NCBI RefSeq assembly: GCF_900112615.1
Contig: NZ_FOMK01000004.1
Location: forward strand, 620,001 to 684,000
Length of the DNA: 64,000 nucleotides
Source: Chitinophaga sp. CF118
GTDB taxonomy: Bacteria > Bacteroidota > Bacteroidia > Chitinophagales > Chitinophagaceae
Direction: 5' to 3'
Numbering within the stretch: position 1 is the first letter of the stretch; each line of letters opens with the position of its first letter. Below, piece by piece: positions 33,396-42,832 of the stretch. The position numbers were made by a program, and so were the translations under genes. The notes under the pieces are model-generated. The model worked only from the letters and a program-made list of their open reading frames with translations, searched no databases and was not told the DNA's origin.

Positions 33396-34400
33396 TCAGG
33401 TAGTTGATAATAAAACTGCCTCAAACACCATCGCTGCACCCAGCTTCGCTGTACGACTATCTACATCAAATTCCGGATTCACTTCTGCAATATCTATCCC
33501 TGCCAGTTTGCCACTTTGTAATATTGTGCGATAGCATTCAAGGAACAGTCCATCAGGACGAATACCATTATAAGCAGTTGCACTTACTCCAGGTGCAAAA
33601 GCAGCAGCAAATACATCCATATCAATGGTGAGATATATCTGATCCACTTCCTTTATGAACTGTGAAATAGCAGCCTGTAATAAGGTACGGTCCTGCAAAT
33701 GAAATGCATCTGCATCTACATATTGCGCATCCAGTTCTCCTGCAATACGGAAGAGTTGCTGTGTATTACTATTAGTTTGAATACCCAGCGCTAAATAATG
33801 AAAAGGCTGTTCCAGTTCTTTACAATATTCTGCTAGTTGATAGAAACCTGTGCCGGAAGTACTTCCCTCTTCACCTGGAATACGAAGGTCGAAATGCGCA
33901 TCAAAGTTGAGTAAACCAAGTTTTGCAGATGGAGTGTTCATATATAGATGCGCATACAATGCCTGCGCATGCCCGTACGTAATTTCATGCCCACCGCCTA
34001 ACAGAATAGGGAGATATCCTGCCTTCTTTATTGACAACACCACACCACACAATAATTCGTGTGCCGGTTCGAGAGCATTCTCATAACATACTACATCACC
34101 AGCATCCACAAGTACTAATAATTCAGGATCGAAGTGCACCGGAAAGTTAGCACAGGCCGCACGCAATACAACAGGACCATTCACCGCACCTACACGTCCT
34201 TTGTTGCGTCTTACACCTTCATCAGAAGCAAAACCAAGAAACACAACACCTTTCTGACCGGGTTTTAAAACCGGGAACTTTTCTCCACCAAGAACATTCA
34301 CTGGTATAATATGCTGATGCCAGCGCATTGCTTCTGCTTCCGTTCCATCTATCCTGCCAGTCCACGCTTCTGGTGACTGGTAAAAATTCGTCGTGCTCAT
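33396..34400 (-). CDS. hutG: Formimidoylglutamase
   Basis: Last step of histidine degradation here: formimidoylglutamate plus water to glutamate and formamide. The 334-residue arginase fold has the di-manganese motifs GGGHEITYG, NFDAHFDLR and TIDMDVFAAAFAPG. It is the distal gene of the hut operon, 137 bp after hutI on the same strand. The gap contains only a small G/C hairpin near 34469. With HutG the pathway releases formamide rather than transferring formimino to folate. Confidence 0.93.
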   Translation of the reverse strand: MSTTNFYQSPEAWTGRIDGTEAEAMRWHQHIIPVNVLGGEKFPVLKPGQKGVVFLGFASDEGVRRNKGRVGAVNGPVVLRAACANFPVHFDPELLVLVDAGDVVCYENALEPAHELLCGVVLSIKKAGYLPILLGGGHEITYGHAQALYAHLYMNTPSAKLGLLNFDAHFDLRIPGEEGSTSGTGFYQLAEYCKELEQPFHYLALGIQTNSNTQQLFRIAGELDAQYVDADAFHLQDRTLLQAAISQFIKEVDQIYLTIDMDVFAAAFAPGVSATAYNGIRPDGLFLECYRTILQSGKLAGIDIAEVNPEFDVDSRTAKLGAAMVFEAVLLSTT

Positions 34401-34537
34401 AATCTATTTATTATACTGGCGATTAAAATGAATACACTGAAGATAGCTTACATAATCTTCAAACGCCATCCCCCGGAAGGGGAAACCTTTTTAATCAACT
34501 CCTGCTTTTACTTAATTATCAAGGCTGCAAAGTTAAC

Positions 34538-35761
34538 TCAAATCTTCACTCCATTCTTCCAGACGGTTACTGGTTTCATCTTTCCCTGATAATATAATAT
34601 ATCCCTGTAATCACTGCATGGATAAGCCTGCATGTCTGCCGCAAAGCCCGCTGCCAGCTGCCCCACAGAAGGAAGTTGCAATGCCTTCGCTGCACGGAAA
34701 GTGAGACCCGAAAATACTTCTGCAGCAGATAATTTCTGCGCAGCACTCATCACTGCTGCCTGTAATAATAAATCTCCCATAGGTGCAGACCCCGGATTCC
34801 AGTCGCTCGCAATCGCTACACAAGCTCCTGCATCCAGCAGTTTCCTTGCAGGTGCATATTGCATCCCCAATCCTAACGAAGCACCAGGTAATACTACTGC
34901 GACAATGTCTGCCGCTGCCAATTGTGCGATAGCTGCATCATCACTCGCTTCGAGATGATCTGCAGATACAGCACCTGCTGCCACTGCTACTGCAGAACCT
35001 CCACAGGTAAACTGATCTGCATGTACAGTAGTGATAAAACCCAGCGCTCTTGCCTCTTGCAAAAAAGTGAGTGCCACTGAAGGTGAGAATGCTGTTTCTT
35101 CTATAAAAATATCTACCCGTTTGGCGAGTTGTGAGGCGCTGATCTCAGGCAATAACATGTTAAGTACCCAATGCAGATATGTCTCATCCGAACCTTCAAA
35201 ATCTTTCGGACGCATATGTGCAGCCAAACAGGTAGGAATGAGCGTAGCCTTTGTTTGCAAGCCTGCCAGCCTGATAGCGTGCAACATTTTCAACTCATCC
35301 ATGAGGTTCAGCCCATAGCCGCTTTTTACTTCTATAGTAGTAACACCTTCCTGTAAATGACGGTTAGCTCTTAATACTGTATTTGCGGTGAGGGTATCTA
35401 TACCGGCTATACGTGTTTTTGTAACAGAGTCCCATATACCACCACCGGCACGTGCTATTTCAAGGTAGCTTTTACCAGCAATACGCATAGCGTAATCACG
35501 ACTGCGGGTACCATCAAAACAAATATGTGTATGGCAATCTATGAAGCCGGGAAGTAATACAGCAGGGGTTTCTATCCTCAGCAGAGAACATTGGGGATAT
35601 TGCTGCCGCAAGCGCACAAAATCATCTACTGCAACAATTCTCTCTTCATCAACAATAATTCCACCGTTCTCTATCACCTGCAATTGTTCATCGCACAGCG
35701 CACCTTTTAAAGGTAATCCGGAGAGCGGTAAAATTTGTGAAAATGGGCCTATTAGTTTCAT
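34538..35761 (-). CDS. hutI: Imidazolonepropionase
   Basis: Third step of histidine degradation: 4-imidazolone-5-propanoate plus water to N-formimidoyl-glutamate. The 407-residue amidohydrolase shows the metal motif GFIDCHTHICFDGTRSRDY (about 73-91), VKSGYGL, HADQFTCGG and ASDWNPGSAPMG. Its start overlaps the hutU stop by 4 bp (35758-35761), so translation is likely coupled. Confidence 0.96.
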   Translation of the reverse strand: MKLIGPFSQILPLSGLPLKGALCDEQLQVIENGGIIVDEERIVAVDDFVRLRQQYPQCSLLRIETPAVLLPGFIDCHTHICFDGTRSRDYAMRIAGKSYLEIARAGGGIWDSVTKTRIAGIDTLTANTVLRANRHLQEGVTTIEVKSGYGLNLMDELKMLHAIRLAGLQTKATLIPTCLAAHMRPKDFEGSDETYLHWVLNMLLPEISASQLAKRVDIFIEETAFSPSVALTFLQEARALGFITTVHADQFTCGGSAVAVAAGAVSADHLEASDDAAIAQLAAADIVAVVLPGASLGLGMQYAPARKLLDAGACVAIASDWNPGSAPMGDLLLQAAVMSAAQKLSAAEVFSGLTFRAAKALQLPSVGQLAAGFAADMQAYPCSDYRDILYYQGKMKPVTVWKNGVKI

Positions 35762-37422
35762 AAGTTAAATTGCTTAGCGACTTCCTGTGCTTTTTCATAT
35801 CCAGCATCCGCATGACGGAAAATACCCAGTGCTGGGTCATTATATAATACTCTTCGCAGACAGGCAGCGGCACGATCCGTACCATCTGCCAGTACGACCA
35901 TACCGGCATGCTGGGAATACCCCATCCCTACTCCACCGCCGTGGTGAAAGGATACCCAGGTAGCACCCCCACCGGTATTCGCCATCAGGTTCAATAAGGT
36001 CCAGTCAGATACTGCATCGGAACCATCTTTCATAGCTTCTGTTTCCCTGTTGGGAGAAGCCACGGAGCCACAGTCGAGATGATCACGCCCAATCACTATA
36101 GGCGCTTTTACTTTACCGGTACGTACCAGTTCATTAAAGATCAGTCCTGCTTTTTCCCGCTCTCCCATTCCTAACCAGCAGATGCGTGCCGGCAATCCCT
36201 GGAAGGCCACCTGTTGCTGCGCTTTCTGTAACCAGTTGATCAGTGGCTTGTTGTCCGGGAAGGCATCCATTAATGCCTGATCGGTTGTATAGATATCCTG
36301 CGGATCGCCGGAGAGAGCTACCCAACGGAATGGACCTTTCCCTTCACAGAATAGTGGACGGATATAAACGGGTGTAAAGCCGGGAAAGTCAAATGCATTG
36401 GCCTCTCCACCTTCTTTCGCAAACTCGCGCAGGTTATTACCATAGTCAAAAGTCACAGCTCCTTTACGTTGCAATTGTAGCATGAAACCAACATGGCGCG
36501 CCATGCTTTTTAATGACAACTTTTTATACTCCGCAGCATCTGTTTTACGTAATGTAGCAGCATCTTTTAAGGATAGTCCGTTAGGTATATATCCATTCAA
36601 TGGATCATGTGCAGAAGTCTGGTCTGTGAGAATATCCGGGATGATGTTGTCTTTCAAAAGCCTCTCTAATAAATCGCCCGCATCACTTACCAGTCCTATG
36701 GAGAGGGGTTCCCCTTTTGCTTTGGCATCCATTGCCCAGGCAATCGCTTCTTCATAAGAATGCGTCATGCGATCTATATAGCGGGTAGCTAATCTTTTCT
36801 GAATGCGGGTTTCATCCACATCTGCACCAAGGAATACTGCACCCGCCATAGTAGCGGCCAGTGGCTGAGCACCACCCATACCACCAATGCCGGCAGTCAC
36901 CAATAAACGTCCTTTCAGGCTGCCTCCAAAGTGCTGGTTGCCGCACTCCACAAAAGTTTCGTAGGTGCCTTGCAGTATGCCCTGTGTACCAATATAGATC
37001 CAGCTGCCCGCCGTCATCTGTCCATACATCATGAGGCCTTTTGCTCTCAGTTCATTGAAGTGTTCCCAGGTAGCCCATTTAGGTACCAGGTTACTGTTTG
37101 CCAGCATCACACGAGGTGCCTGGGGATGTGTACGTACCACGCCAACCGGTTTGCCCGACTGTACCAGCAACGAATGATCTTCATCAAGTTCCAGCAGTAT
37201 TTCAATGATCTTTTGCAATGCTTCCTTATTACGGGCTGCCTGACCGATCCCACCGTATACTACCAGTTCGTCCGGATTCTCGGCCACCTCATCATCCAGG
37301 TTATTCAGCAGCATGCGTAAAGGAGCTTCTGTTTGCCACGAGCGTGCATGTAATTGCGGGCCACGTGGAGCTTTATAGTGCGGGTGTGCCGCATATGTTT
37401 TAATAAAGTCCGAACTGGTCAT
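35758..37422 (-). CDS. hutU: Urocanate hydratase
   Basis: NAD-dependent hydration of urocanate to imidazolonepropionate. The 554-residue length is normal. Signatures are PRGPQLHARSWQTEAPLRML near the start, ATWEHFNELRAKGLMMYGQM, GRLLVTAGIGGMGGAQPLA and near the C-terminus FHHGGGVGMGYSQHAGMV. The first 23 bp overlap the end of hutH, and its end overlaps hutI. Confidence 0.98.
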   Translation of the reverse strand: MTSSDFIKTYAAHPHYKAPRGPQLHARSWQTEAPLRMLLNNLDDEVAENPDELVVYGGIGQAARNKEALQKIIEILLELDEDHSLLVQSGKPVGVVRTHPQAPRVMLANSNLVPKWATWEHFNELRAKGLMMYGQMTAGSWIYIGTQGILQGTYETFVECGNQHFGGSLKGRLLVTAGIGGMGGAQPLAATMAGAVFLGADVDETRIQKRLATRYIDRMTHSYEEAIAWAMDAKAKGEPLSIGLVSDAGDLLERLLKDNIIPDILTDQTSAHDPLNGYIPNGLSLKDAATLRKTDAAEYKKLSLKSMARHVGFMLQLQRKGAVTFDYGNNLREFAKEGGEANAFDFPGFTPVYIRPLFCEGKGPFRWVALSGDPQDIYTTDQALMDAFPDNKPLINWLQKAQQQVAFQGLPARICWLGMGEREKAGLIFNELVRTGKVKAPIVIGRDHLDCGSVASPNRETEAMKDGSDAVSDWTLLNLMANTGGGATWVSFHHGGGVGMGYSQHAGMVVLADGTDRAAACLRRVLYNDPALGIFRHADAGYEKAQEVAKQFNL

Positions 37423-38968
37423 TATAAATACCGTTTAGTGATAAATAATTGTCCGCAGCCGCAGTATTGGCCACATTGACTAAAGACTGATTGGTGATGA
37501 GGGTATGTAAGTGTTGTATATCGTAAGCAAAGATCCTGTCTTTTGATGCGAATGAAACTGTTTCACGCACAAAATGATGGACGGCTTCCAGTACAGGTCC
37601 TGATTTAAGAGGGCGGCGGAAATCCACTGCCTGTGCGGCATAGAGCAATTCTATTGCCAGGATATATTCCAGGTTGTCGATCACCTGGTGTAGTTTACGG
37701 CCACTGATAGAGCCCATGGAAACATGATCTTCCTGTCCGAGAGAAGTAGGCACACTGTCTGCACTTGCAGGCCAGCACAATGTTTTATTCTCCGTCACCA
37801 GTGCCGCGGTAGTGTATTGCGGAATCATGAATCCGGAGTTTAGTCCTGCGTTTTCTATCAATAGTTTAGGCAATCCATAACGTCCTTCTATCATCATATA
37901 ACAGCGGCGATCTGAAATATTACCCAGTTCTGCCGCCGCCACTGTAGCATAATCCAGCGGTATGGCCAATGGTTGCCCGTGGAAGTTACCACCACTGATT
38001 GTATCATCTGCACTAAAGATGATGGGATTATCTGTAACGGAGTTCAGCTCTATGGTAGTCAGTTCGTGCAGGTGCAGCCAGGCGGTACGCGAAGCACCAT
38101 GCACCTGAGGCATACAGCGTAACGAATAAGGATCCTGCACCCGGTCGCAGTCAGCATGTGCAGCCATGATCCCGGAATTATCCAGCATGGCTTTGAGCCG
38201 GTGTGCCACCAGCTGATTGCCCCGAAAAGGTCTGATATCGTGCAGGCGCGGATCAAAAGGACGTGAAGTACCCATTAGTCCTTCAAGTGATAATGCCCCT
38301 ATGATATCTGCTGCTTCCAGCAGGTTATGAAAGCGTTGCAAAGCAGTAACAGCAAATGAAAGAATGAACTGTGTACCATTGATGAGTGCCAGTCCTTCTT
38401 TAGGTCCCAGCACAATTGGCTGCATTCCTTCTGCTTTCATCATTGCAGCAGAAGATACCCGTTGTCCCTTATACCACACTTCCCCCAATCCGATTAATGG
38501 CAGGAAGAGATGGGAAAGCGGCGCCAGATCGCCGGAGGCGCCCACAGAGCCTTTTTCCGGAACTACCGGTGTAATGTCATGTTCTATAAACCAGATGATC
38601 CGATCCAGTGTAGCCGGTGCCACACCGGAATATCCCTGTGCCAGCGCATGTACTTTGGTGATCAGCATTACGCGGGCAACCGTTACCGGGATAGGATTTC
38701 CCACGCCTACACTATGACTTTGCAGGATGTTATATTGTAGGGTACGTGTATCTTCTTCGGAGATTTTGGTATCGCACAATGGGCCAAAGCCGGTGTTGAT
38801 GCCATATACCGTGCTGTGTTGTGCCACTATCTGATCCACGTAGGCACGACTGGCGGCAATCTTTGCCGCTACTTCAGGTATGATCACGCCTTGTAAACGA
38901 CCGGCAGCAATGTCGAGGGCCTTAACTACTGTAAGCTGATCGATACCGTAATTGAATTGGTGTATCAT
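37400..38968 (-). CDS. hutH: Histidine ammonia-lyase
   Basis: First step: histidine to urocanate and ammonia. The 522-residue enzyme contains the MIO-forming ASG triad in GSVGASGDLAPLSH (Ala144-Ser145-Gly146), YGINTGFG (about 55-62) and the FRRPLKSGP segment. The gene starts 7 bp after the marR stop and overlaps hutU by 23 bp, so marR-hutH-hutU-hutI form one transcription unit. Confidence 0.98.
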   Translation of the reverse strand: MIHQFNYGIDQLTVVKALDIAAGRLQGVIIPEVAAKIAASRAYVDQIVAQHSTVYGINTGFGPLCDTKISEEDTRTLQYNILQSHSVGVGNPIPVTVARVMLITKVHALAQGYSGVAPATLDRIIWFIEHDITPVVPEKGSVGASGDLAPLSHLFLPLIGLGEVWYKGQRVSSAAMMKAEGMQPIVLGPKEGLALINGTQFILSFAVTALQRFHNLLEAADIIGALSLEGLMGTSRPFDPRLHDIRPFRGNQLVAHRLKAMLDNSGIMAAHADCDRVQDPYSLRCMPQVHGASRTAWLHLHELTTIELNSVTDNPIIFSADDTISGGNFHGQPLAIPLDYATVAAAELGNISDRRCYMMIEGRYGLPKLLIENAGLNSGFMIPQYTTAALVTENKTLCWPASADSVPTSLGQEDHVSMGSISGRKLHQVIDNLEYILAIELLYAAQAVDFRRPLKSGPVLEAVHHFVRETVSFASKDRIFAYDIQHLHTLITNQSLVNVANTAAADNYLSLNGIYNDQFGLY

Positions 38969-38975
38969 TATTAAA

Positions 38976-39452
38976 CTAGTTTTTCATGGAAGAAATAATG
39001 CGCGTGGACAGGGGTTCCTGTTGAACAGCCTTTTCCATCTGTGTGATGGCTTCCAACAGTTGTTGCTGTTTTTCAGTAAGATCTGTCATAGCCAGTGTGA
39101 TAGCTTTCCATATGGGTTGTACCTCATGTAGCAAGTCTTCTCCTTTTTTGCTGAGCATTACCAATTGACGGCGACCATCATCCGGACAGGGGGCTGTTAT
39201 TACCAGTCCTTTCTTTTTGAGGCTGGTCACCAGCTGACTTACTGCCGAGTGAGATACTTCCAGTTGTTCAGCAATATCTGTGAGCGGGATGTTCTGTTGT
39301 TTTGACAGAATATAAAATACCGGGAACCAACTGGCATCAAAGGCAATCCCTGACTGCTCATACACCTTATTAACTTCCATCAGGAAGTATTCACTTAATC
39401 GCCGCAAACGGCTGCCAAATACCAGGTAGCCCAGGGAGGAATAAAAGCTCAT
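38976..39452 (-). CDS. MarR-family regulator of the hut operon
   Basis: 158 residues from the ATG at 39452 (MSFYSSLGYLVFGSRLRRLSE). The longer frame to 39488 begins inside a palindrome and is unlikely. The winged helix has the recognition region LTDIAEQLEVSHSAVSQLVT (about 79-98) and the wing PCPDDGRRQLVMLSKKG. It is the promoter-proximal gene of the hut operon, 7 bp before hutH. The palindrome at 39461-39496 is the likely autoregulatory operator. Histidine or urocanate as inducer is inferred from context. Confidence 0.9.
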   Translation of the reverse strand: MSFYSSLGYLVFGSRLRRLSEYFLMEVNKVYEQSGIAFDASWFPVFYILSKQQNIPLTDIAEQLEVSHSAVSQLVTSLKKKGLVITAPCPDDGRRQLVMLSKKGEDLLHEVQPIWKAITLAMTDLTEKQQQLLEAITQMEKAVQQEPLSTRIISSMKN

Positions 39453-39460
39453 AACAGAAA

Positions 39461-39496
39461 GTATTAAATTATATAAGCGCTTATACAATTTAATAC
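39461..39496. promoter_or_regulatory. 36-bp palindromic operator of the marR-hut operon
   Basis: The sequence reads nearly identically on both strands: 17 of 18 base pairs match, centred on AAGCGCTT (39475-39482). The inner half-site is TATAAGCGCTTATA, extended by AT-rich arms ending GTATTAAATT. It starts 8 bp upstream of the marR ATG. Its size suits a dimeric MarR protein with flanking contacts. Confidence 0.8.
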
Positions 39497-39534
39497 AATA
39501 ATAAGGAATTTCCCAATTCCTTTAATTTTGAAGG

Positions 39535-39924
39535 TTATTTTTTACGGACGTCGAACCAAACCGGGGATGCATCAGTGACTTCACCATTATAGTTGATACT
39601 AAGCTCTTCACCCTTCTTAATCTCCTTACGGGTAATGATACTCATGGTTTCTTCATCAAAATCCATTTCATACTCGCAATTGGGGTCATAAGCATGGTTG
39701 TAAATGGAACAAAATCCAAGTGCAATACAGGAGCGGGTTTCACGCGCACCCCAGAGGAAGATGTAGTTGTGCAGCTTGGTTGTATCCACTGTTTGTGTGT
39801 CGTCATAAGACAAAACAAGTACAGGAGAGGTTTCTATCCTGGTACCAGCAGGAATACTTTCTTTTGTAAATACCCCCCGGCCTTTGCCTTTCGTCTTGTC
39901 TACGTATAAGTATGGTTTGATCAT
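39535..39924 (-). CDS. SET-domain protein (putative lysine methyltransferase)
   Basis: 129 residues from the ATG at 39924 (MIKPYLYVDKTKGKGRGVFT). The frame extends upstream to 40071 but into the promoter zone of the divergent bestrophin gene. SET motifs: GRGVFTKESIPAGTRIE, SIYNHAYDPNCEYE (the NHxxxPN cofactor motif) and GEELSINYNGE. Bacterial SET proteins of this size are SAM-dependent protein lysine methyltransferases; the target is unknown. Divergent from the bestrophin gene, 96 bp apart. Confidence 0.85.
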   Translation of the reverse strand: MIKPYLYVDKTKGKGRGVFTKESIPAGTRIETSPVLVLSYDDTQTVDTTKLHNYIFLWGARETRSCIALGFCSIYNHAYDPNCEYEMDFDEETMSIITRKEIKKGEELSINYNGEVTDASPVWFDVRKK

Positions 39925-39993
39925 AATACTATATAAAACAAAACGTAAAATAAAGGTAAAGCAGGAAGTTATCAAAATCATGCATAAAAATTT

Positions 39994-40001
39994 TAGGTTT
40001 G
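39994..40001 (+). promoter_or_regulatory. -7 box of the bestrophin gene
   Basis: TAGGTTTG followed by CGG, 19 bp before the ATG at 40021. Confidence 0.5.
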
Positions 40002-40020
40002 CGGAAATGTATTTCGAAAT

Positions 40021-40890
40021 ATGATCGATTATAACCCAAAAGTCTGGTTTACTTTCATCTTCCGCCTTCATAAGGGCGATACCGTGCGTAAGTTATCTCC
40101 CATGTTCGTGGGTCTTTCGATCTATTCCGCTGCCATAGCCTATCTGGAACTGGGACTCCTGCATCTTTCAAAAGACAGTGAGCTGAAAAATCTCATAGTA
40201 ATTCATACTCTATTGGGTTTCGTTATATCCATGCTGCTGGTATTCCGTACCAATACGGCATATGACAGGTGGTGGGAAGGTCGCAAGCAATGGGGCTCTC
40301 TGGTGAACAACAGCCGGAACCTTGCCATTAAACTGCATGCTATGCTTCCGGTGTCTAATAAAGCTTCCAGGGAATATTTCAGACTGATGATCCCCAATTA
40401 TGCTTTCAGTTTAAAGAATCATCTGAGGATGAACTTTATAGGTGGAGAACTGGAAACAGTTGATGGCTTTAAGATCGATAACAGCAAACATGTGCCTAAC
40501 CAGATTGCAGCAGACCTACTGGCACATACCCACGAACTGTACCGGCAACAGCAAATTTCCGGAGAACAGTTGCTCTCCATCAACCATGAATTAGAATCCT
40601 TTACTAATATCTGCGGCGCCTGTGAACGTATCAGGAACACCCCTATCCCCTTTTCGTACAGCGTTTTCATTAAGAAATTTATTTTCTTTTATGTGATGAC
40701 CCTGCCAATTGGGTATGTGTTCACGGTCGGTTACCTGATCATTCCTGTAGTAGTATTCGTTTTTTATGTATTGGCCAGTCTTGAGCTGATTGCAGAAGAA
40801 ATCGAGGATCCTTTCGGTTTTGATGCCAATGACCTGCCTACAGACACTATTTCTGCCAACATCCGCAAACATGTGGCAGAGATATTGTAA
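40021..40890 (+). CDS. Bestrophin-like ion channel (UPF0187)
   Basis: 289 residues of the bacterial bestrophin family, homopentameric anion or cation channels of the inner membrane. Hydrophobic segments lie at about 25-45, 55-75, 210-230 and 235-255. The conserved stretch FRTNTAYDRWWEGRKQWG (about 75-92) and the C-terminal IEDPFGFDANDLPTD are diagnostic. Followed 50 bp later by mgtE, which has its own -7-like box at 40911-40918. Confidence 0.92.
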   Translation: MIDYNPKVWFTFIFRLHKGDTVRKLSPMFVGLSIYSAAIAYLELGLLHLSKDSELKNLIVIHTLLGFVISMLLVFRTNTAYDRWWEGRKQWGSLVNNSRNLAIKLHAMLPVSNKASREYFRLMIPNYAFSLKNHLRMNFIGGELETVDGFKIDNSKHVPNQIAADLLAHTHELYRQQQISGEQLLSINHELESFTNICGACERIRNTPIPFSYSVFIKKFIFFYVMTLPIGYVFTVGYLIIPVVVFVFYVLASLELIAEEIEDPFGFDANDLPTDTISANIRKHVAEIL

Positions 40891-40910
40891 TGTAGCACGC
40901 CAACTTTGTT

Positions 40911-40918
40911 TAATTTCG
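40911..40918 (+). promoter_or_regulatory. Candidate -7 box of mgtE
   Basis: TAATTTCG, one base away from TAnnTTTG, 22 bp before the mgtE ATG at 40941. Confidence 0.35.
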
Positions 40919-40940
40919 CTCACTGACAGCCTTTTGGAAT

Positions 40941-42317
40941 ATGGAAAATGAAGCTTTACTGGAAAAATTCGAGACGCTTGTCAATGAACAGAACTACCAG
41001 GAATTAAAAGTATATCTGGACGATCAGCTCATTACAGATGTGGCCGAGCTCATTCATGAGCTACCGGAGCAGGCTGCTATTATTTTCAACCACCTTTCTA
41101 TAAGTCGTGCGGCGGCGGCTTTCAGAATCCTGGAATTCCATGCACAGGAAGATGTAATCCATGAACTGCCGGCTGCAAAAGTAGCCGAGCTGCTGAATGA
41201 ACTTCCTGCAGATGACCGTACTGCTTTTCTCGGAGAGCTGCACAGTGATGTGGTAAAAGAGCTGATCAAGCTACTGAACCCGGAAGAAAGGAAGATCACC
41301 CTTAGCCTGCTGGGATACCATGAAACCAGCGTAGGCCGTATCATGAACCCGGACTATATAGCTGTTCGGGAAGAGTGGACTGTAAAACATGTTCTGGATT
41401 ATATCCGCGAATACGGAAAGGATAGTGAGACCATCGACGTGATCTATGTAGTGGACGAAAAAGGGAAACTGATAGATGACTTCCGGATCAGGGAATTTCT
41501 GCTGGTAGCTACCAATACCGTAGTGCATACCCTGATGGATGACCGTTTCGTGGCCCTCCATGTGAACGATGAACAGGAAGAAGCCATCCAGGTATTCCGT
41601 ATGGAAAATCGTGTGGCCCTGCCGGTAGTAGATGATGAAGGGATCCTGCTGGGTATCGTTACCATCGATGATATGTTATGGATCGCCAATGAAGAACATA
41701 CAGAAGATATCCAGAAGATAGGTGGTACCGAAGCACTGGACGAACCTTATCTTGATATTCCTCTTATGAAGCTGGTAAAGAAACGTATTGGATGGCTGGT
41801 AATTCTCTTTATAGGAGAAATGCTGACTGCCACTGCGATGGGCTTCTTTGAGGATGAAATTGCCAAAGCTGTTGTACTGGCTCTTTTTGTTCCGTTGATC
41901 ATTTCCAGTGGTGGTAACAGCGGTTCACAGGCATCTACCCTTATCATACAGGCAATGGCCCTGGGTGAAATCACGATTGCCGACTGGTGGCGTGTGATGC
42001 GCAGGGAGATACTTTCAGGATTGATGCTTGGTAGTGTGCTGGGATTAATCGGCTTTATAAGAATCCTCCTCTGGAACTCTTTGTTTCATACATATGGTAT
42101 CCATTCCGTACTGATAGGCATTACCGTTGGACTTTCACTCGTGGGAGTTGTATTATGGGGTACCCTTTCAGGTTCTATGTTACCATTGATTCTGAAGCGT
42201 TTAGGGGCCGACCCGGCTACATCTTCAGCACCTTTTGTAGCCACACTGGTGGATGTAACAGGATTACTTATTTATTTCTCAGTTGCTTTTGCTTTGATGG
42301 AAGGGATACTGCTGTAA
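40941..42317 (+). CDS. mgtE: Magnesium transporter MgtE
   Basis: 458-residue Mg2+ channel of the inner membrane. Order: superhelical N-domain (about 1-130, HELPEQAAIIFNHL), two CBS domains (about 135-255, MNPDYIAVREEWTVKHVLDYI; VVDDEGILLGIVTIDDML), connecting helix and five transmembrane segments (about 285-458). SGGNSGSQASTLIIQAMALGE is the ion-pore signature. Its last 46 bp overlap the end of the convergent histidine-phosphatase-like gene. Confidence 0.97.
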   Translation: MENEALLEKFETLVNEQNYQELKVYLDDQLITDVAELIHELPEQAAIIFNHLSISRAAAAFRILEFHAQEDVIHELPAAKVAELLNELPADDRTAFLGELHSDVVKELIKLLNPEERKITLSLLGYHETSVGRIMNPDYIAVREEWTVKHVLDYIREYGKDSETIDVIYVVDEKGKLIDDFRIREFLLVATNTVVHTLMDDRFVALHVNDEQEEAIQVFRMENRVALPVVDDEGILLGIVTIDDMLWIANEEHTEDIQKIGGTEALDEPYLDIPLMKLVKKRIGWLVILFIGEMLTATAMGFFEDEIAKAVVLALFVPLIISSGGNSGSQASTLIIQAMALGEITIADWWRVMRREILSGLMLGSVLGLIGFIRILLWNSLFHTYGIHSVLIGITVGLSLVGVVLWGTLSGSMLPLILKRLGADPATSSAPFVATLVDVTGLLIYFSVAFALMEGILL

Positions 42318-42832
42318 TTGAATTTCTTAACTTTTGCACTGTCTCTGTATTTCCTTATCATAAACAGATCTGAATAACTAATAGAGTCTGCCGGGGGCTT
42401 TGCTTTCAGCGATTTCATTACAGGAATCAGGCTATTACCCTGTCCTATAATCAGCAGGCGTTTGCCCCAGTCATCACGGCGGGTAATTTCATAGATCAGT
42501 CCTTCGCCCGTAGAATCTGCCTTATAAGATGCGGTATCTAAATGAAGATACTCCCGCATGGAATCGAGCGTTTCAGTGCTTTTCAAAATAGAGGTGATAT
42601 ATATTTTCTGGATGCCGGAATCTTTCAGATAATGGTATAGGTCTCCCGCACGCTGGAATCCTTCTTCTGCTAAACAGGAATCATAATCCGGTACTTGTTC
42701 TGCGTGTCGTACCAGGAAAAAGGTGCCTGTCAGGAAGGTACTGTCTTCTGTCAGGGGTATGGGTTCTTTTACTGCTACCGGCTGTTCACAGGCCAGACAA
42801 CATAATAACAATAAGATTATAATGCACCTCAT
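42272..42832 (-). CDS. Histidine-phosphatase-fold lipoprotein, degenerate active site
   Basis: 186 residues. The signal peptide ends with a lipobox (CCLACEQ), so the protein is probably a lipoprotein. The fold matches the phosphoglycerate-mutase/SixA family: FFLVRHAEQ, then AEEGFQRAGDLYHYL and IYITSILKSTETL. However, the second catalytic histidine, normally in a GH motif, is Gln in LLIIGQGNSLIP, and the usual Arg in the SxxxR position is Lys. Loss of phosphatase activity is likely. The coding end overlaps mgtE by 46 bp. Confidence 0.8.
   Translation of the reverse strand: MRCIIILLLLCCLACEQPVAVKEPIPLTEDSTFLTGTFFLVRHAEQVPDYDSCLAEEGFQRAGDLYHYLKDSGIQKIYITSILKSTETLDSMREYLHLDTASYKADSTGEGLIYEITRRDDWGKRLLIIGQGNSLIPVMKSLKAKPPADSISYSDLFMIRKYRDSAKVKKFNYSSIPSIKAKATEK

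Noticed and set aside
37548..37572. A parS-like half-site (TGTTTCACG) inside hutH, considered because parAB are in the window.
   Set aside because: Only one half of the palindrome is present and it lies within a conserved coding region; not a parS site.
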